Of a DNA stretch of 40,201 nucleotides, positions 27,673-35,994 are shown piece by piece. The notes beneath the pieces are model-generated. The model was not told the origin of the DNA and ran no database searches. It saw only the letters and a program-made list of their open reading frames with translations. Source of the stretch: Candidatus Paralachnospira sangeri. GTDB lineage: Bacteria > Bacillota > Clostridia > Lachnospirales > Lachnospiraceae. Positions within the stretch are counted from its first letter, which is position 1. Each line of letters starts with the position of its first letter. The stretch lies in assembly GCA_904397815.1 (NCBI GenBank), contig CAJFOT010000023.1, positions 1 to 40,201 on the forward strand, in the 5' to 3' direction. The position numbers were made by a program, and so were the translations under genes.

Positions 27673-27790
27673 TAGTTTTTTTCATTTTTTCAGAATAAAT
27701 GTGGCGGTTCAGCATACAGGCCGCAGACCGTCTGCCTGACATACAAGTGTGCACTTCCTGTCTTTTCATTTTCTGCATGGCTGAAGTGTG

Positions 27791-28972
27791 TTACAATAAA
27801 TAATATTGAAACACATAATTACTGACATCTGTTCCCAGTTCGGTCAGGCATACGCCTTCCGCTGTATCCCGCAGAAGTCCCTGGGCCTTCAGCTGCTCTG
27901 TTATCTCTCCGTAAACCTCACCAAATGGCCTGCCAAAGCGGCGGAAAAACTGGCCGAAGGAAATCCCTCCGTCCATCCGCAGTCCCAGAAACATAAATTC
28001 CTCCATCTGATTTTCCAGAGTGACTACCGTTCGCTCCCCTGTCACCGGATTCCCTGACCGGATCCGACGGATATATTCCCCGCGGTCCGCTATATTCCCT
28101 CTCCGGACCAGCTCTGTTCCTTCTTTAATATAAGAAGCGGCGCCAACGCCAAAGCCCAGATACCAGATGCCCTCCCAGTAACTCCGGTTGTGACGGCACT
28201 GAAACCCCGGGCGGGCATAGTTGGATATTTCGTACCGCAGGTATCCCTGCCGCTCCAGGAAATTTTTTGTCAGATGATACATCTCCCGCTCAGCCTCCTC
28301 ATCCGGCAGCGTCCCTCTGTCCGGGCTGTTTTCCCGACCGAACCGGTCATAAAAAGGGGTTCCCTCCTCTATAATCAGGCTGTAGGCCGACAGATGCTCC
28401 GGCTCCAGCGCTGTCACCTTCTCCAGTGTTTTTTCCCAGCTCCTGACAGTCTGCCCCGGCAGCGCTGACATCAGATCCACATTCCGGTTTCGGAACCCCG
28501 CTTTCTCTGCCAGCCGCCAGCTGTCCAGAAACTCTTCCCAGGTATGAATCCTGCCCAGCATTGCCAGCTCTCTGTCATCGGCAGACTGGAGGCCGAAGCT
28601 GAGTCGGTTCACTCCTGCTTCCTTCCAGCAGGCCAGCTTCTCCTCCGTCACCGTACCCGGGTTTGCCTCCAGAGAAATTTCTGCCGCTTCGTCCACACAG
28701 AAAGCCGACTTTACTGCCGCCATCAGCCTGACGATCTGCTCTCCCGCCAGCACAGAAGGAGTGCCGCCGCCGAAAAACACCGTACGCACCAGGCAGCCCT
28801 CTGCCTGTCCTCCGCCTGCGCGGATTTCATTTTCCAGCGCCTCCACATACGCTTCCTGTTCTTCCGCCTGTGCCGGTCCGGACAGAAAGTCACAGTAAGC
28901 ACATTTTCGGATGCAGAAAGGGATATGAATATATATGCCTAAAGGTATCTTTTCCTGTTCATCATGTTTCAT
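27791..28972 (-). CDS. hemW: Radical SAM protein HemW
   Basis: HemW-type radical-SAM protein, related to coproporphyrinogen dehydrogenase but thought to act as a heme chaperone. The 393-residue protein has IPLGIYIHIPFCIRKCAYCDF with the CxxxCxxC cluster ligands, FFGGGTPSVL, the SLEANPGTVTEEKL and RLSFGLQSADDREL motifs, and a C-terminal HemN-like domain. The F-C ligand context (CIRKCAYCDF) fits HemW, not HemN. The start at 28972 is preferred to an ATG four codons upstream because GGAGG overlaps that upstream ATG and sits correctly before this one. It follows lepA by about 150 bases, the order seen across Firmicutes. Confidence 0.93.
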   Translation of the reverse strand: MKHDEQEKIPLGIYIHIPFCIRKCAYCDFLSGPAQAEEQEAYVEALENEIRAGGGQAEGCLVRTVFFGGGTPSVLAGEQIVRLMAAVKSAFCVDEAAEISLEANPGTVTEEKLACWKEAGVNRLSFGLQSADDRELAMLGRIHTWEEFLDSWRLAEKAGFRNRNVDLMSALPGQTVRSWEKTLEKVTALEPEHLSAYSLIIEEGTPFYDRFGRENSPDRGTLPDEEAEREMYHLTKNFLERQGYLRYEISNYARPGFQCRHNRSYWEGIWYLGFGVGAASYIKEGTELVRRGNIADRGEYIRRIRSGNPVTGERTVVTLENQMEEFMFLGLRMDGGISFGQFFRRFGRPFGEVYGEITEQLKAQGLLRDTAEGVCLTELGTDVSNYVFQYYLL

Positions 28973-29062
28973 ACATGCCTCCATTTTTTTGCTGCCCTGA
29001 CGGGCACATGTATATTTCCAGCGAAAATGCAGCCGCCGGGCGGCCGGAATTGTATGATAACA

Positions 29063-29105
29063 ACAGGCAGCGGAGAAAATCCGGCGACCTTCTTCCGCTG
29101 CCTGT
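29063..29105. other. Stem-loop between lepA and hemW
   Basis: ACAGGCAGCGGA (29063-29074) pairs perfectly with TCCGCTGCCTGT (29094-29105), a 12-bp stem starting 15 bases after the lepA stop. On the minus strand it is followed by TTGTTATC, a poor U-tract, so it may be a weak terminator or an mRNA 3' protector for lepA. Confidence 0.6.
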
Positions 29106-29119
29106 CTTGTTCGGTAATT

Positions 29120-30934
29120 TTATTTGTCATCCAGCTTCAGCACGCTCATAAAGGCTTTCTGGGGAATTTCCACATTGCCGATCTGGCGCATCCGCTTCTT
29201 TCCTTCCTTCTGCTTTTCCAGCAGCTTCCGCTTCCGGGTGATATCGCCTCCGTAGCACTTGGCCAGCACGTCCTTACGCATGGCCTTTACGGTTTCTCTT
29301 GCAATGATCTTGCTGCCGATGGCTGCCTGAATGGGAATCTCGAAGAGATGGCGGGGAATTTCTTCTTTCAGTTTCTCACACATTTTTCTGCCCCTCTCAT
29401 ATGCAGTCGAACTGTGTACGATAAAGGAAAGGGCATCCACTTCTTCCTTGTTAATCAGAATATCCAGTTTTACCAGATCCGACTGCTCGTATCCCTTGAT
29501 TTCATAATCAAAGGAGGCATATCCTCTGGACCGGGACTTCAGGGCATCAAAAAAGTCGTAAATAATCTCATTCAGCGGCAGGTCATACTTCAGCACAGCC
29601 CTGGTATCTTCCAGATATTCAGTGCTGACATATACCCCCCGCCGTTCCTGGCACAGAGTCATAATCGCGCCGATAAACTCTGTGGTAACCATAATTTCTG
29701 CCTTTACAATAGGCTCCTCCATATATTCAATCTCTGAGGGATCCGGCAGGTTAGAGGGATTGGTCAGCTCGATCATCTCTCCGTTGGTTTTATGCACTCT
29801 GTAGATAACGCCCGGAGCGGTGGTAACCAAATCCAGATTATATTCCCGTTCCAGCCGTTCCTGAATAATTTCCAGATGCAGCAGTCCCAGAAAGCCGCAG
29901 CGGAATCCAAACCCCAGAGCTATGGATGTCTCCGGCTCGAACTGGAGAGCCGCGTCATTCAGCTGCAGTTTTTCCAGAGCATCCCGCAGATCATTATATT
30001 TCGCCCCGTCAGCGGGATACATGCCGCAGTATACCATCGGCGTCACTTTTTTATATCCCGGCAGCGGTTCCGCACAGGGCCTGTCCCTGCCGGTAATGGT
30101 ATCGCCCACCCGGGTATCCTTTACATTTTTAATGCTGGCAGTGATATATCCCACCATGCCGGCGCTCAGCTCATCGCATGGAATAAACTGCCCGGCGCCG
30201 AAATAGCCCACCTCTACCACCTCAAAGGAGGCGCCGGTAGCCATCATCAGAATGGGGTCCCCCTTCTTCACCCTGCCTTCCTTGATCCGGCAGAACACGA
30301 TTACGCCCCGGTAGGAATCATAGAGGGAGTCAAAGATCAATGCCTTCAGCGGCGCTTCCGGGTCGCCCTGGGGCGCAGGGATCTTTTCCACGATCGCCTC
30401 CAGCACCTGATCCACGTTCAGGCCGGTCTTAGCCGAAATCCGGGGGGCGTCCTGGGCCTCAATCCCGATCACATCCTCGATCTCATCCGCCACCCTGTCC
30501 GGATCCGCGCTGGGCAGGTCAATCTTATTGATAACAGGAAAAACATCCAGATCATGGTCCAGGGCCAGATATACATTGGCCAGTGTCTGAGCCTCGATCC
30601 CCTGGGCCGCGTCCACCACCAGAATGGCGCCGTCGCAGGCGGCCAGGCTGCGGGACACTTCATAGTTAAAGTCCACATGCCCGGGCGTATCAATCAGATT
30701 AAAGATATATTCCTCTCCATCCTTTGCCCGGTAAACAGTCCGGACTGCCTGGGATTTGATGGTGATCCCCCGTTCTCTCTCCAGATCCATATTATCTAAA
30801 ACCTGATCCTGCATCTCCCGGCTGGTCAGAAGGCCGGTCATCTCGATGATGCGGTCTGCAAGAGTTGACTTTCCATGATCGATATGGGCAATAATACAAA
30901 AATTTCTGATTTTACTCTGATCTACAGCAGACAT
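29120..30934 (-). CDS. lepA: Elongation factor 4 (LepA)
   Basis: Ribosome-associated GTPase implicated in back-translocation and in initiation or assembly. The 604-residue protein starts [25 protein letters not shown] (G1) and has the switch [23 protein letters not shown]3 DTPGHVDF, G4 [13 protein letters not shown], and the LepA C-terminal domain with [24 protein letters not shown]. Length is normal. It has its own strong promoter at 31034-31062, so it is not wholly dependent on the sporulation genes upstream. Confidence 0.98.
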   Translation of the reverse strand: MSAVDQSKIRNFCIIAHIDHGKSTLADRIIEMTGLLTSREMQDQVLDNMDLERERGITIKSQAVRTVYRAKDGEEYIFNLIDTPGHVDFNYEVSRSLAACDGAILVVDAAQGIEAQTLANVYLALDHDLDVFPVINKIDLPSADPDRVADEIEDVIGIEAQDAPRISAKTGLNVDQVLEAIVEKIPAPQGDPEAPLKALIFDSLYDSYRGVIVFCRIKEGRVKKGDPILMMATGASFEVVEVGYFGAGQFIPCDELSAGMVGYITASIKNVKDTRVGDTITGRDRPCAEPLPGYKKVTPMVYCGMYPADGAKYNDLRDALEKLQLNDAALQFEPETSIALGFGFRCGFLGLLHLEIIQERLEREYNLDLVTTAPGVIYRVHKTNGEMIELTNPSNLPDPSEIEYMEEPIVKAEIMVTTEFIGAIMTLCQERRGVYVSTEYLEDTRAVLKYDLPLNEIIYDFFDALKSRSRGYASFDYEIKGYEQSDLVKLDILINKEEVDALSFIVHSSTAYERGRKMCEKLKEEIPRHLFEIPIQAAIGSKIIARETVKAMRKDVLAKCYGGDITRKRKLLEKQKEGKKRMRQIGNVEIPQKAFMSVLKLDDK

Positions 30935-31033
30935 AACATTCCTCCTCGCTCATATTTCACACAGCAGACCCACGCGCCTTCTCCCGCAAATCACAGCGTC
31001 ACACGGCCTCAGACGCACTGGGCACTGCCTGGA

Positions 31034-31062
31034 ATTATATCACAAATCAGAGTTTTAATCAA
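31034..31062 (-). promoter_or_regulatory. Strong promoter of lepA-hemW
   Basis: On the minus strand TTGATT (31057-31062), a 17-base spacer and a consensus TATAAT (31034-31039), about 100 bases before the lepA ATG. It separates vegetative lepA from the sporulation genes. Confidence 0.8.
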
Positions 31063-31073
31063 CAGAATGGCTT

Positions 31074-32294
31074 TTATTCTCCCAGCAGGACGCTGGCCAG
31101 AATCTCTGCCAGCGGTTCCATGGCATTGACCTCCTCCTCGAAGGTATTGGTCTCTGCCCCCACTTCAATCAGCACTGATTTGGGCCGCATATGTAAGTTG
31201 TACCGGTAGCTCTTCAGATAATTCTTCCTGGCCAGGCCGGGGTAGAGGGTATCTGCCATGGTTTTCAGCTGGAAGCTGAAAGCCAGATTTTCCGACAGAT
31301 AGGGATTTTCCAGATAATCGATCGGCCCTTCCGTAGACCGGGAGATTCCGTTAAAAAACATAATCTGGGCCGTCTGTTTCCCGTTTACCTCTGTTACCAA
31401 ATGCTGGCCGGCAGCCGCATCCCGGTGGAGATCAATCACCACTTCAATCGAGGGATACTGTTCCAGAATTTCTGTAATTTTCTGCAGACCCTGGGAATAA
31501 GCCTGCTGATAGGGGAAAAGGGTGGTATCGTGAATGACATTGAAGCCATAACGATCCCGGAGAATATCTGCCAGAACATTGCCTACCCCCACGATCAGCG
31601 TATTGGGATCTGATTCATCTGAGTCAGCAAAATATTCGCTGGCATGGGTATGATAGATTAAAATCTGGGGCTGATCGGAAGAGGTTGTCATTCTGGCATC
31701 ATAAGCCAGCATGGAAGCGGCATCCAGAAGGTCTGGTCCTGCAGAGGTGCTGGGATGAATAAAGTACATGTTATCAACCAGAAACTGATAATCCTGAAGC
31801 TGTTCCATGGAATAAGCGATTTGAGGCGCGGCCGCTTCCTGGGCTTCCGTCTGGGGTTCCGTTTCCGGAACAGTTTCTTCCTGCGTCTCTGCCTGAACTG
31901 CGGAAGTTTCCTCCCGTGACGAGGCATATTCCTGATATTCCGATGTTTCTCCCTGATGGCCCTCCTGAAGTTCTTCATAATCTTCCGCAGCATAGGGCTG
32001 CTGATCCATATCCGCCCTTATCCGGTCATATGCAGGATCTTCCCCTTCAGCCGCCTGCTGCTCCTTCCTGTCCTTCACATAAGAAAACAAAGGAGACTGG
32101 AAGGACATCAGCTGATCTGCCACCTCTCCAATCCCTTCACCATCCCGGTTCTTTCCTAATACATATGAAACTTCCGGATACTGAACCATCATGGCTGTGT
32201 CTGCGTTTACCACCATACAAAAGCAAAGTATGACGCAGCACAGCCATTCTGTGGCCCTTTTCCCCATATCGACGCCACATCCTTTTTTCCACAT
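31074..32294 (-). CDS. spoIIP: Stage II sporulation protein P
   Basis: Cell wall amidase/endopeptidase of the SpoIID-SpoIIM-SpoIIP engulfment machine, acting outside the mother-cell membrane. The 406-residue protein has a hydrophobic N-terminal segment (about residues 15-33), a long Glu/Gln/Thr-rich linker (about 70-155), and the catalytic domain with ILIYHTHASEYFADS, NVIHDTTLFPYQQAYSQ and VVIDLHRDAA, whose His and Glu/Asp residues bind zinc. It ends with SVLIEVGAETNTFEEEVNAMEPLAEILASVL. The start is uncertain: an ATG nine codons in (32267) has an AAAGGA site at slightly long spacing, whereas 32294 has no good site. It lies 36 bases after gpr. Confidence 0.92.
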   Translation of the reverse strand: MWKKGCGVDMGKRATEWLCCVILCFCMVVNADTAMMVQYPEVSYVLGKNRDGEGIGEVADQLMSFQSPLFSYVKDRKEQQAAEGEDPAYDRIRADMDQQPYAAEDYEELQEGHQGETSEYQEYASSREETSAVQAETQEETVPETEPQTEAQEAAAPQIAYSMEQLQDYQFLVDNMYFIHPSTSAGPDLLDAASMLAYDARMTTSSDQPQILIYHTHASEYFADSDESDPNTLIVGVGNVLADILRDRYGFNVIHDTTLFPYQQAYSQGLQKITEILEQYPSIEVVIDLHRDAAAGQHLVTEVNGKQTAQIMFFNGISRSTEGPIDYLENPYLSENLAFSFQLKTMADTLYPGLARKNYLKSYRYNLHMRPKSVLIEVGAETNTFEEEVNAMEPLAEILASVLLGE

Positions 32295-32330
32295 CGTTCT
32301 GGCATGCCTGTTTTTTGCACCTAAAAGAAT

Positions 32331-33245
32331 CTATGCGTGAAATGCCATATTCATTCCCTCAGATATGGTAAAACTCAGCCGCTTTACCACAGCATCAATA
32401 TCCTTCGGCGTGACAAACATCGATCCCAGACGGGGCGTCAGCAGTTCCTGAATCAGCTGATACTGCTCCTGCGTATTCATATTCCGGATAGTCTCCGAAA
32501 GGCCCCGGGTGCTCTCATTTCCCTCCAGCACCTCTGTCAGGGCGTCCATCGTGTCGTATACAATAGCCGCAGCGCTCACCACCGTAGGTACACCCACAGC
32601 GATCACCGGCACGCCCAGGGTTTCCCGGCTCAGTTTATTCCGGTGATTGCCCACCCCTGAGCCGGGCTGTATCCCGGTATCGCTGAGCTGGATCGTCGTG
32701 CCCAGACGGTGAACGCTGCGGGCCGCCAGCGCGTCAATCACCACCACCGCCTCCGGCCTGGTTTCCTGTACGATTCCCTTTACGATTTCCGCGCTTTCCA
32801 TGCCGGTCTGAGCCATCACCCCCGGCACAATCCCGCTGATCATCCTGCCTTTCCTCTCCAGATGCCGGGTAATCCACAGATTATCCAGCACCCTGGGGCC
32901 CAGGGAATCTGAGGTCACAGAATGATTGCCCAGCCCCACCACCAGCAGGCTGTTCCAGCGGGCCGGCAGCAGCTCCTCCAGCTTTTCCGCAAAAATTTCA
33001 GAGACATCCCTGTGATAATCCTCGTCCTCCTGGGACATCTTAAAAGATTCCAGCGTCAGATATGTTCCCACCGGTTTCCCCATCATCCGGGCTCCCTCAC
33101 TGTCCAGGATCCGAACTCTGGTAATGCAGGCATCCGTCCCCTCCTCATAGGAATCCATCTCCACCCCTCTCATCTCTGCCGCGTCTGTCTGAATACTCTC
33201 CCGCGCCTCCAGCGCCAAATCTGTCCTGATTTTCCGTCTGTCCAT
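32331..33245 (-). CDS. gpr: Spore germination protease GPR
   Basis: Aspartic-type protease that degrades small acid-soluble spore proteins at germination. The product begins MDRRKIRTDLALEARESI, with the conserved RTDLA(L)E segment at the propeptide cleavage region, and contains VVGLGNHSVTSDSLGPRVLDNL, VPGVMAQTGMESAEIVKG, DALAARSVHRLGTTIQLSDTGIQPGSGVGN and FVTPKDIDAVVKRLS. The start at 33245 is chosen because AGGAGG lies 4-5 bases before it; the GGAGG itself overlaps an earlier ATG. It gives 304 residues, shorter than B. subtilis GPR (368) but normal for Clostridia. A candidate forespore promoter lies at 33292-33321, and rpsT diverges upstream. Confidence 0.95.
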   Translation of the reverse strand: MDRRKIRTDLALEARESIQTDAAEMRGVEMDSYEEGTDACITRVRILDSEGARMMGKPVGTYLTLESFKMSQEDEDYHRDVSEIFAEKLEELLPARWNSLLVVGLGNHSVTSDSLGPRVLDNLWITRHLERKGRMISGIVPGVMAQTGMESAEIVKGIVQETRPEAVVVIDALAARSVHRLGTTIQLSDTGIQPGSGVGNHRNKLSRETLGVPVIAVGVPTVVSAAAIVYDTMDALTEVLEGNESTRGLSETIRNMNTQEQYQLIQELLTPRLGSMFVTPKDIDAVVKRLSFTISEGMNMAFHA

Positions 33246-33291
33246 AAATCCTCCTGGCATATTTTTTTAATATTTTTTGCTTTTTCTCCCG

Positions 33292-33321
33292 GATTATGTA
33301 TTGACAGACCGGAAATCATCC
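33292..33321 (-). promoter_or_regulatory. Candidate forespore (sigma G/F-like) promoter of gpr
   Basis: On the minus strand GGATG (33317-33321), an 18-base spacer and CATAATC (33292-33298). It resembles the sigma-G pattern GYATR-N18-CATNMTA with one mismatch in each element. It overlaps the rpsT promoter on the other strand almost completely. Confidence 0.4.
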
Positions 33322-33329
33322 GCTACAAT
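33301..33329 (+). promoter_or_regulatory. Promoter of rpsT
   Basis: Consensus TTGACA (33301-33306), a 17-base spacer and TACAAT (33324-33329). The start would be near 33336, giving a leader of roughly 90 bases before the TTG start codon. Confidence 0.85.
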
Positions 33330-33427
33330 ATTTAAGTATGTTTACATTAGAAATGTCCGTCCGTGTCCGGCTTTCAGCTTTAATGCAAACCAATACTACG
33401 ATTATAAAATAATTGGAGGTGTACAGA

Positions 33428-33691
33428 TTGGCTAACATCAAATCTGCTAAGAAAAGAATTTTAGTAAGCGAGACAAGAGCTGCTAGAAATAAAGCGATCA
33501 GATCTGGCGTTAAAACCGCGATGAAAAAAGTAGAAGCTGCTGTTGCTGCCGGTGATAAGGCTGCTGCACAGACAGAACTGACAGCTGCTATTTCCACAAT
33601 CGCAAAGGCAGAAACCAAAGGCGTTTATCACAAGAACAACGTTGCCAGAAAGGTTTCCCGTTTAACAAAAGCTGTCAACGGTATGGCATAA
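33428..33691 (+). CDS. rpsT: 30S ribosomal protein S20
   Basis: Small primary-binding 16S rRNA protein. The 87-residue product (M)ANIKSAKKRILVSETRAARNKAIRSGVKTAM is a clear S20, with the Lys/Arg/Ala-rich helical composition typical of it. The start codon is TTG at 33428: GGAGGT lies 7 bases upstream and S20 proteins begin MANIKSAKKR. An in-frame TTG at 33413 lies before that ribosome site and is unlikely. E. coli rpsT also uses a UUG start, there linked to autoregulation. It stands alone on the plus strand with its own promoter and terminator, diverging from gpr. Confidence 0.97.
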   Translation: MANIKSAKKRILVSETRAARNKAIRSGVKTAMKKVEAAVAAGDKAAAQTELTAAISTIAKAETKGVYHKNNVARKVSRLTKAVNGMA

Positions 33692-33720
33692 ATAAATCAT
33701 AAATGATCATTAACCCAAAT

Positions 33721-33757
33721 AAAAAAGAACCCGCTAGGTGTGAGCAGGTTCTTTTTT
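33721..33757. terminator. Bidirectional terminator between rpsT and the cytidylate-kinase-like gene
   Basis: AGAACCCGCT (33726-33735) pairs with AGCAGGTTCT (33743-33752) with one mismatch and a 7-base loop, with an A-run on the left and T-run on the right. It can end both the rpsT transcript and the minus-strand ABC transporter operon. Confidence 0.9.
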
Positions 33758-33766
33758 ATTTCATTT

Positions 33767-34360
33767 TTATTCAAATACTTTCCGAACCACATCCGCCAGA
33801 ATACTGGCTGTCATCTCCGGCCCGAACCGGCTGCTGTCAATCATCAGATCTCTGTGATCCAGCACCGATTTTACACCATCGCAATAGCGCAGACGGTATA
33901 CCTCTCTTGCTTTGTCTACCTCCCGGATCATCCGGGCTCCTGTTTTCTCATCCATCCCCAGCAGTTCTACGCAGTTGCGCAGCCGCTGTTCGTAAGGCGC
34001 ATATACATAAATATTCAGACATCTGGGAAAATCCCTCAGAATGCTGTCTGCACATCTGCCGACGATAATACATGATTCTTTTTCCGCCAGATCTCTGATA
34101 ATATTGGACTGCACCTGGAACACTTCCTGATGCATGCTGACCATGCCGATCCCCAGCGGATATCTTCTGTTTGAAAACAGGTTCCCTCCGGTTTCTTCTA
34201 CATCACTGATCTCCGGTATGGGCAGCCCCATACGTTTTGCTGTATATTCCACAATGTCCCTGTCATAAAACTGGATGCCCAGCTCTGACGCCATTTTCTG
34301 GGCAATTGTACGGCCCATACTGGCAAACTGTCTGGATATTGTCACCACATATCGTTCCAA
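33767..34360 (-). CDS. Cytidylate kinase-like protein
   Basis: A 197-residue P-loop nucleoside monophosphate kinase-like protein. It starts (M)ERYVVTISRQFASMGRTIAQKMASELGIQFYDRDIVEYTAKRMG, the pattern of the cytidylate kinase-like family; the Walker A is degenerate (SRQFASMGRTIA, lacking the GKS lysine-serine pair). It continues with CIIVGRCADSIL and a C-terminal helix. The start is TTG (34358-34360) with GGAGG 8 bases upstream. Such proteins are common in Clostridia and their substrate is not settled. It lies 15 bases after the second permease gene, so it is the last gene of the transporter operon. Confidence 0.87.
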   Translation of the reverse strand: MERYVVTISRQFASMGRTIAQKMASELGIQFYDRDIVEYTAKRMGLPIPEISDVEETGGNLFSNRRYPLGIGMVSMHQEVFQVQSNIIRDLAEKESCIIVGRCADSILRDFPRCLNIYVYAPYEQRLRNCVELLGMDEKTGARMIREVDKAREVYRLRYCDGVKSVLDHRDLMIDSSRFGPEMTASILADVVRKVFE

Positions 34361-34375
34361 TGATTTTTCCTCCCC

Positions 34376-35143
34376 TTACTGTACTCTGGCGGCTGCAGGC
34401 TGTTTTTTCTTTCTCTTCTGCATATAGCGAACAACGCAGGAAAGAGTGAAGTTAATCACAAAATAAATTGCGCATGCCAGACCAAAAAGTACAAATACGT
34501 CTGATACATTTACTGTACCGGTACCATTATACGCATAAGCGGAACTGAGAATCTGCCTTGTTCTGGCCATCAGCTCAATGGTCGCTACATTTGCCAGGTA
34601 GGATGAGTCTTTAATCGTCGTAATAACCTGGCTCAGCAGTGTAGGAATAATGTTCCGGTACGCCTGGGGAAGAACGATGTAAATCATAATCTGCACCGTA
34701 TGGAATCCCTGGGAGTGACCGGCCTCGAACTGACCATGACTGACAGAATTCAGACCGCCTCTTACAATTTCCGCAATAACGGAAGAAGTGAACAGGATCA
34801 GTGCCACTGCCGCCTTAAACAGAAGCCTTACTTCTACAACTGTCAGACCGAACATCTGATGCTCCAGGAATCCCGGTGAAGGACAGAAGACCAGACAGAT
34901 AAAAATCCAGAGCAGCAGCGGCGTATTTCTGAATATTTCAATATATGCCACAGCAAGCCATTTAAAAATCCTTGTTTTCCTGCTGGTGCAATAATTTCGA
35001 ACCATAGCCAGAACAGAACCCCAGACCAGGCCGATCACAACTGTTACCACTGATATTACCAGGGTAAATGCCACGCCCTTCATAAAATACTGAATCAGAG
35101 CCGGATTTTTCAACATACTGAAACTGGCTTCCCATGTATTCAT
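34376..35143 (-). CDS. Polar amino acid ABC transporter permease (second)
   Basis: A 255-residue inner membrane permease of the His/Glu/Gln/Arg/opine type. It has several transmembrane helices, an N-terminal helix FTLVISVVTVVIGLVWGSVLAMV, the family segment YIEIFRNTPLLLWIFICL and the EAA-type cytoplasmic loop GGLNSVSHGQFEAGHSQGFHTVQIMIYIVLPQAYRNI that contacts the ATPase. The start overlaps the stop of the first permease gene by 4 bases, so the two are coupled and probably heterodimeric. Confidence 0.94.
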   Translation of the reverse strand: MNTWEASFSMLKNPALIQYFMKGVAFTLVISVVTVVIGLVWGSVLAMVRNYCTSRKTRIFKWLAVAYIEIFRNTPLLLWIFICLVFCPSPGFLEHQMFGLTVVEVRLLFKAAVALILFTSSVIAEIVRGGLNSVSHGQFEAGHSQGFHTVQIMIYIVLPQAYRNIIPTLLSQVITTIKDSSYLANVATIELMARTRQILSSAYAYNGTGTVNVSDVFVLFGLACAIYFVINFTLSCVVRYMQKRKKKQPAAARVQ

Positions 35144-35868
35144 ATCTCCACCTCGCTTTCAGCCGTCTGGGCAGCAGTTACTGTGGCCCGTTCCCTTCGT
35201 TTCAGAGAATTTTCCCACATGCTGGCCAGCGTAGACAGAGGAAAGCAGACGATAAAGAACAGCAGTCCGCTTACAATATATGCCGGGGCATATGCTCCTC
35301 CGGTAGTCGCGCCGGTAACAAAACTGTATGTCAGCGAAATCAGATCGGCACCGCCGACAATATACAGACACGACGTATTTTTAATCAGGTTTACTACCTG
35401 ATTTACCATAGGCGGCAAAATAATTTTAATGCTCTGGGGCAAAATGATATAATACATCATCATTCCATACCCAAAGCCCTGTGAATGGGCGGCTTCAAAC
35501 TGTCCCTTCGGAATAGACTGAATGCCGGCCCGGATCACCTCAGACATATAAGCCCCGTGATAAATTCCCAGAGAAATGATACCGGTCGTCAGAATGCCCA
35601 GACTGTTGCCTGAAAAGGCAAGGGCATAATACAAAAAACAAAGCTGCAGCAAAAGAGGCGTATTCTGTATAACCTCCACATAGACCCGGCTGACCGCCCG
35701 CAGTACCTTTTTTCCGCTGGTAGCCATCAGGCCGAAAATCACGCCAAGCACGAATGACAACAGCAGGCCAAACAGCGCTGTCTTAGCTGTATTCGACAAC
35801 CCCAATAAAAACGTTCCCCGGTAAGTCCATACCTTCGCCCATGCAGACGCGTCAAATAATCCAGACAT
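35140..35868 (-). CDS. Polar amino acid ABC transporter permease (first)
   Basis: A 242-residue permease, partner of the following gene. It shows TAKTALFGLLLSFVLGVIFGLMA, YVEVIQNTPLLLQLCFLYY and the EAA loop AGIQSIPKGQFEAAHSQGFGYGMMMYYIILPQSIKI. The start is placed at the ATG at 35868, 6 bases after GGAGG, since the GTG two codons earlier would leave almost no spacing. The first 120 bases before it, after the binding-protein gene, hold two stem-loops. Confidence 0.93.
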   Translation of the reverse strand: MSGLFDASAWAKVWTYRGTFLLGLSNTAKTALFGLLLSFVLGVIFGLMATSGKKVLRAVSRVYVEVIQNTPLLLQLCFLYYALAFSGNSLGILTTGIISLGIYHGAYMSEVIRAGIQSIPKGQFEAAHSQGFGYGMMMYYIILPQSIKIILPPMVNQVVNLIKNTSCLYIVGGADLISLTYSFVTGATTGGAYAPAYIVSGLLFFIVCFPLSTLASMWENSLKRRERATVTAAQTAESEVEI

Positions 35869-35911
35869 GTACACCCTCCTCTTCCGCGTTTATGTCCCGC
35901 CGGTGCGGCAA

Positions 35912-35976
35912 GGAAGCCTGCGCGCGGCAGGCTTTCCCATCGCTGTGGCATTAAAAGATCCCGTCATCCGGGAATC
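35912..35976 (-). other. Stem-loops between the binding-protein and permease genes
   Basis: Hairpin one on the minus strand is GATTCCCG/CGGGATC (35957-35976) followed by TTTTAA, terminator-like. Hairpin two is AGCCTGC (35915-35921) with GCAGGCT (35927-35933). Such structures after binding-protein genes often cause partial termination or protect the upstream mRNA, favouring more binding protein than permease. Confidence 0.55.
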
Positions 35977-35994
35977 CTCTGCCCCGGCAGGCTG

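Noticed and set aside
27720..27739. GCAGA/TCTGC inverted repeat after hemW as a terminator
   Set aside because: No U-tract follows on the minus strand, so a terminator call is not supported.
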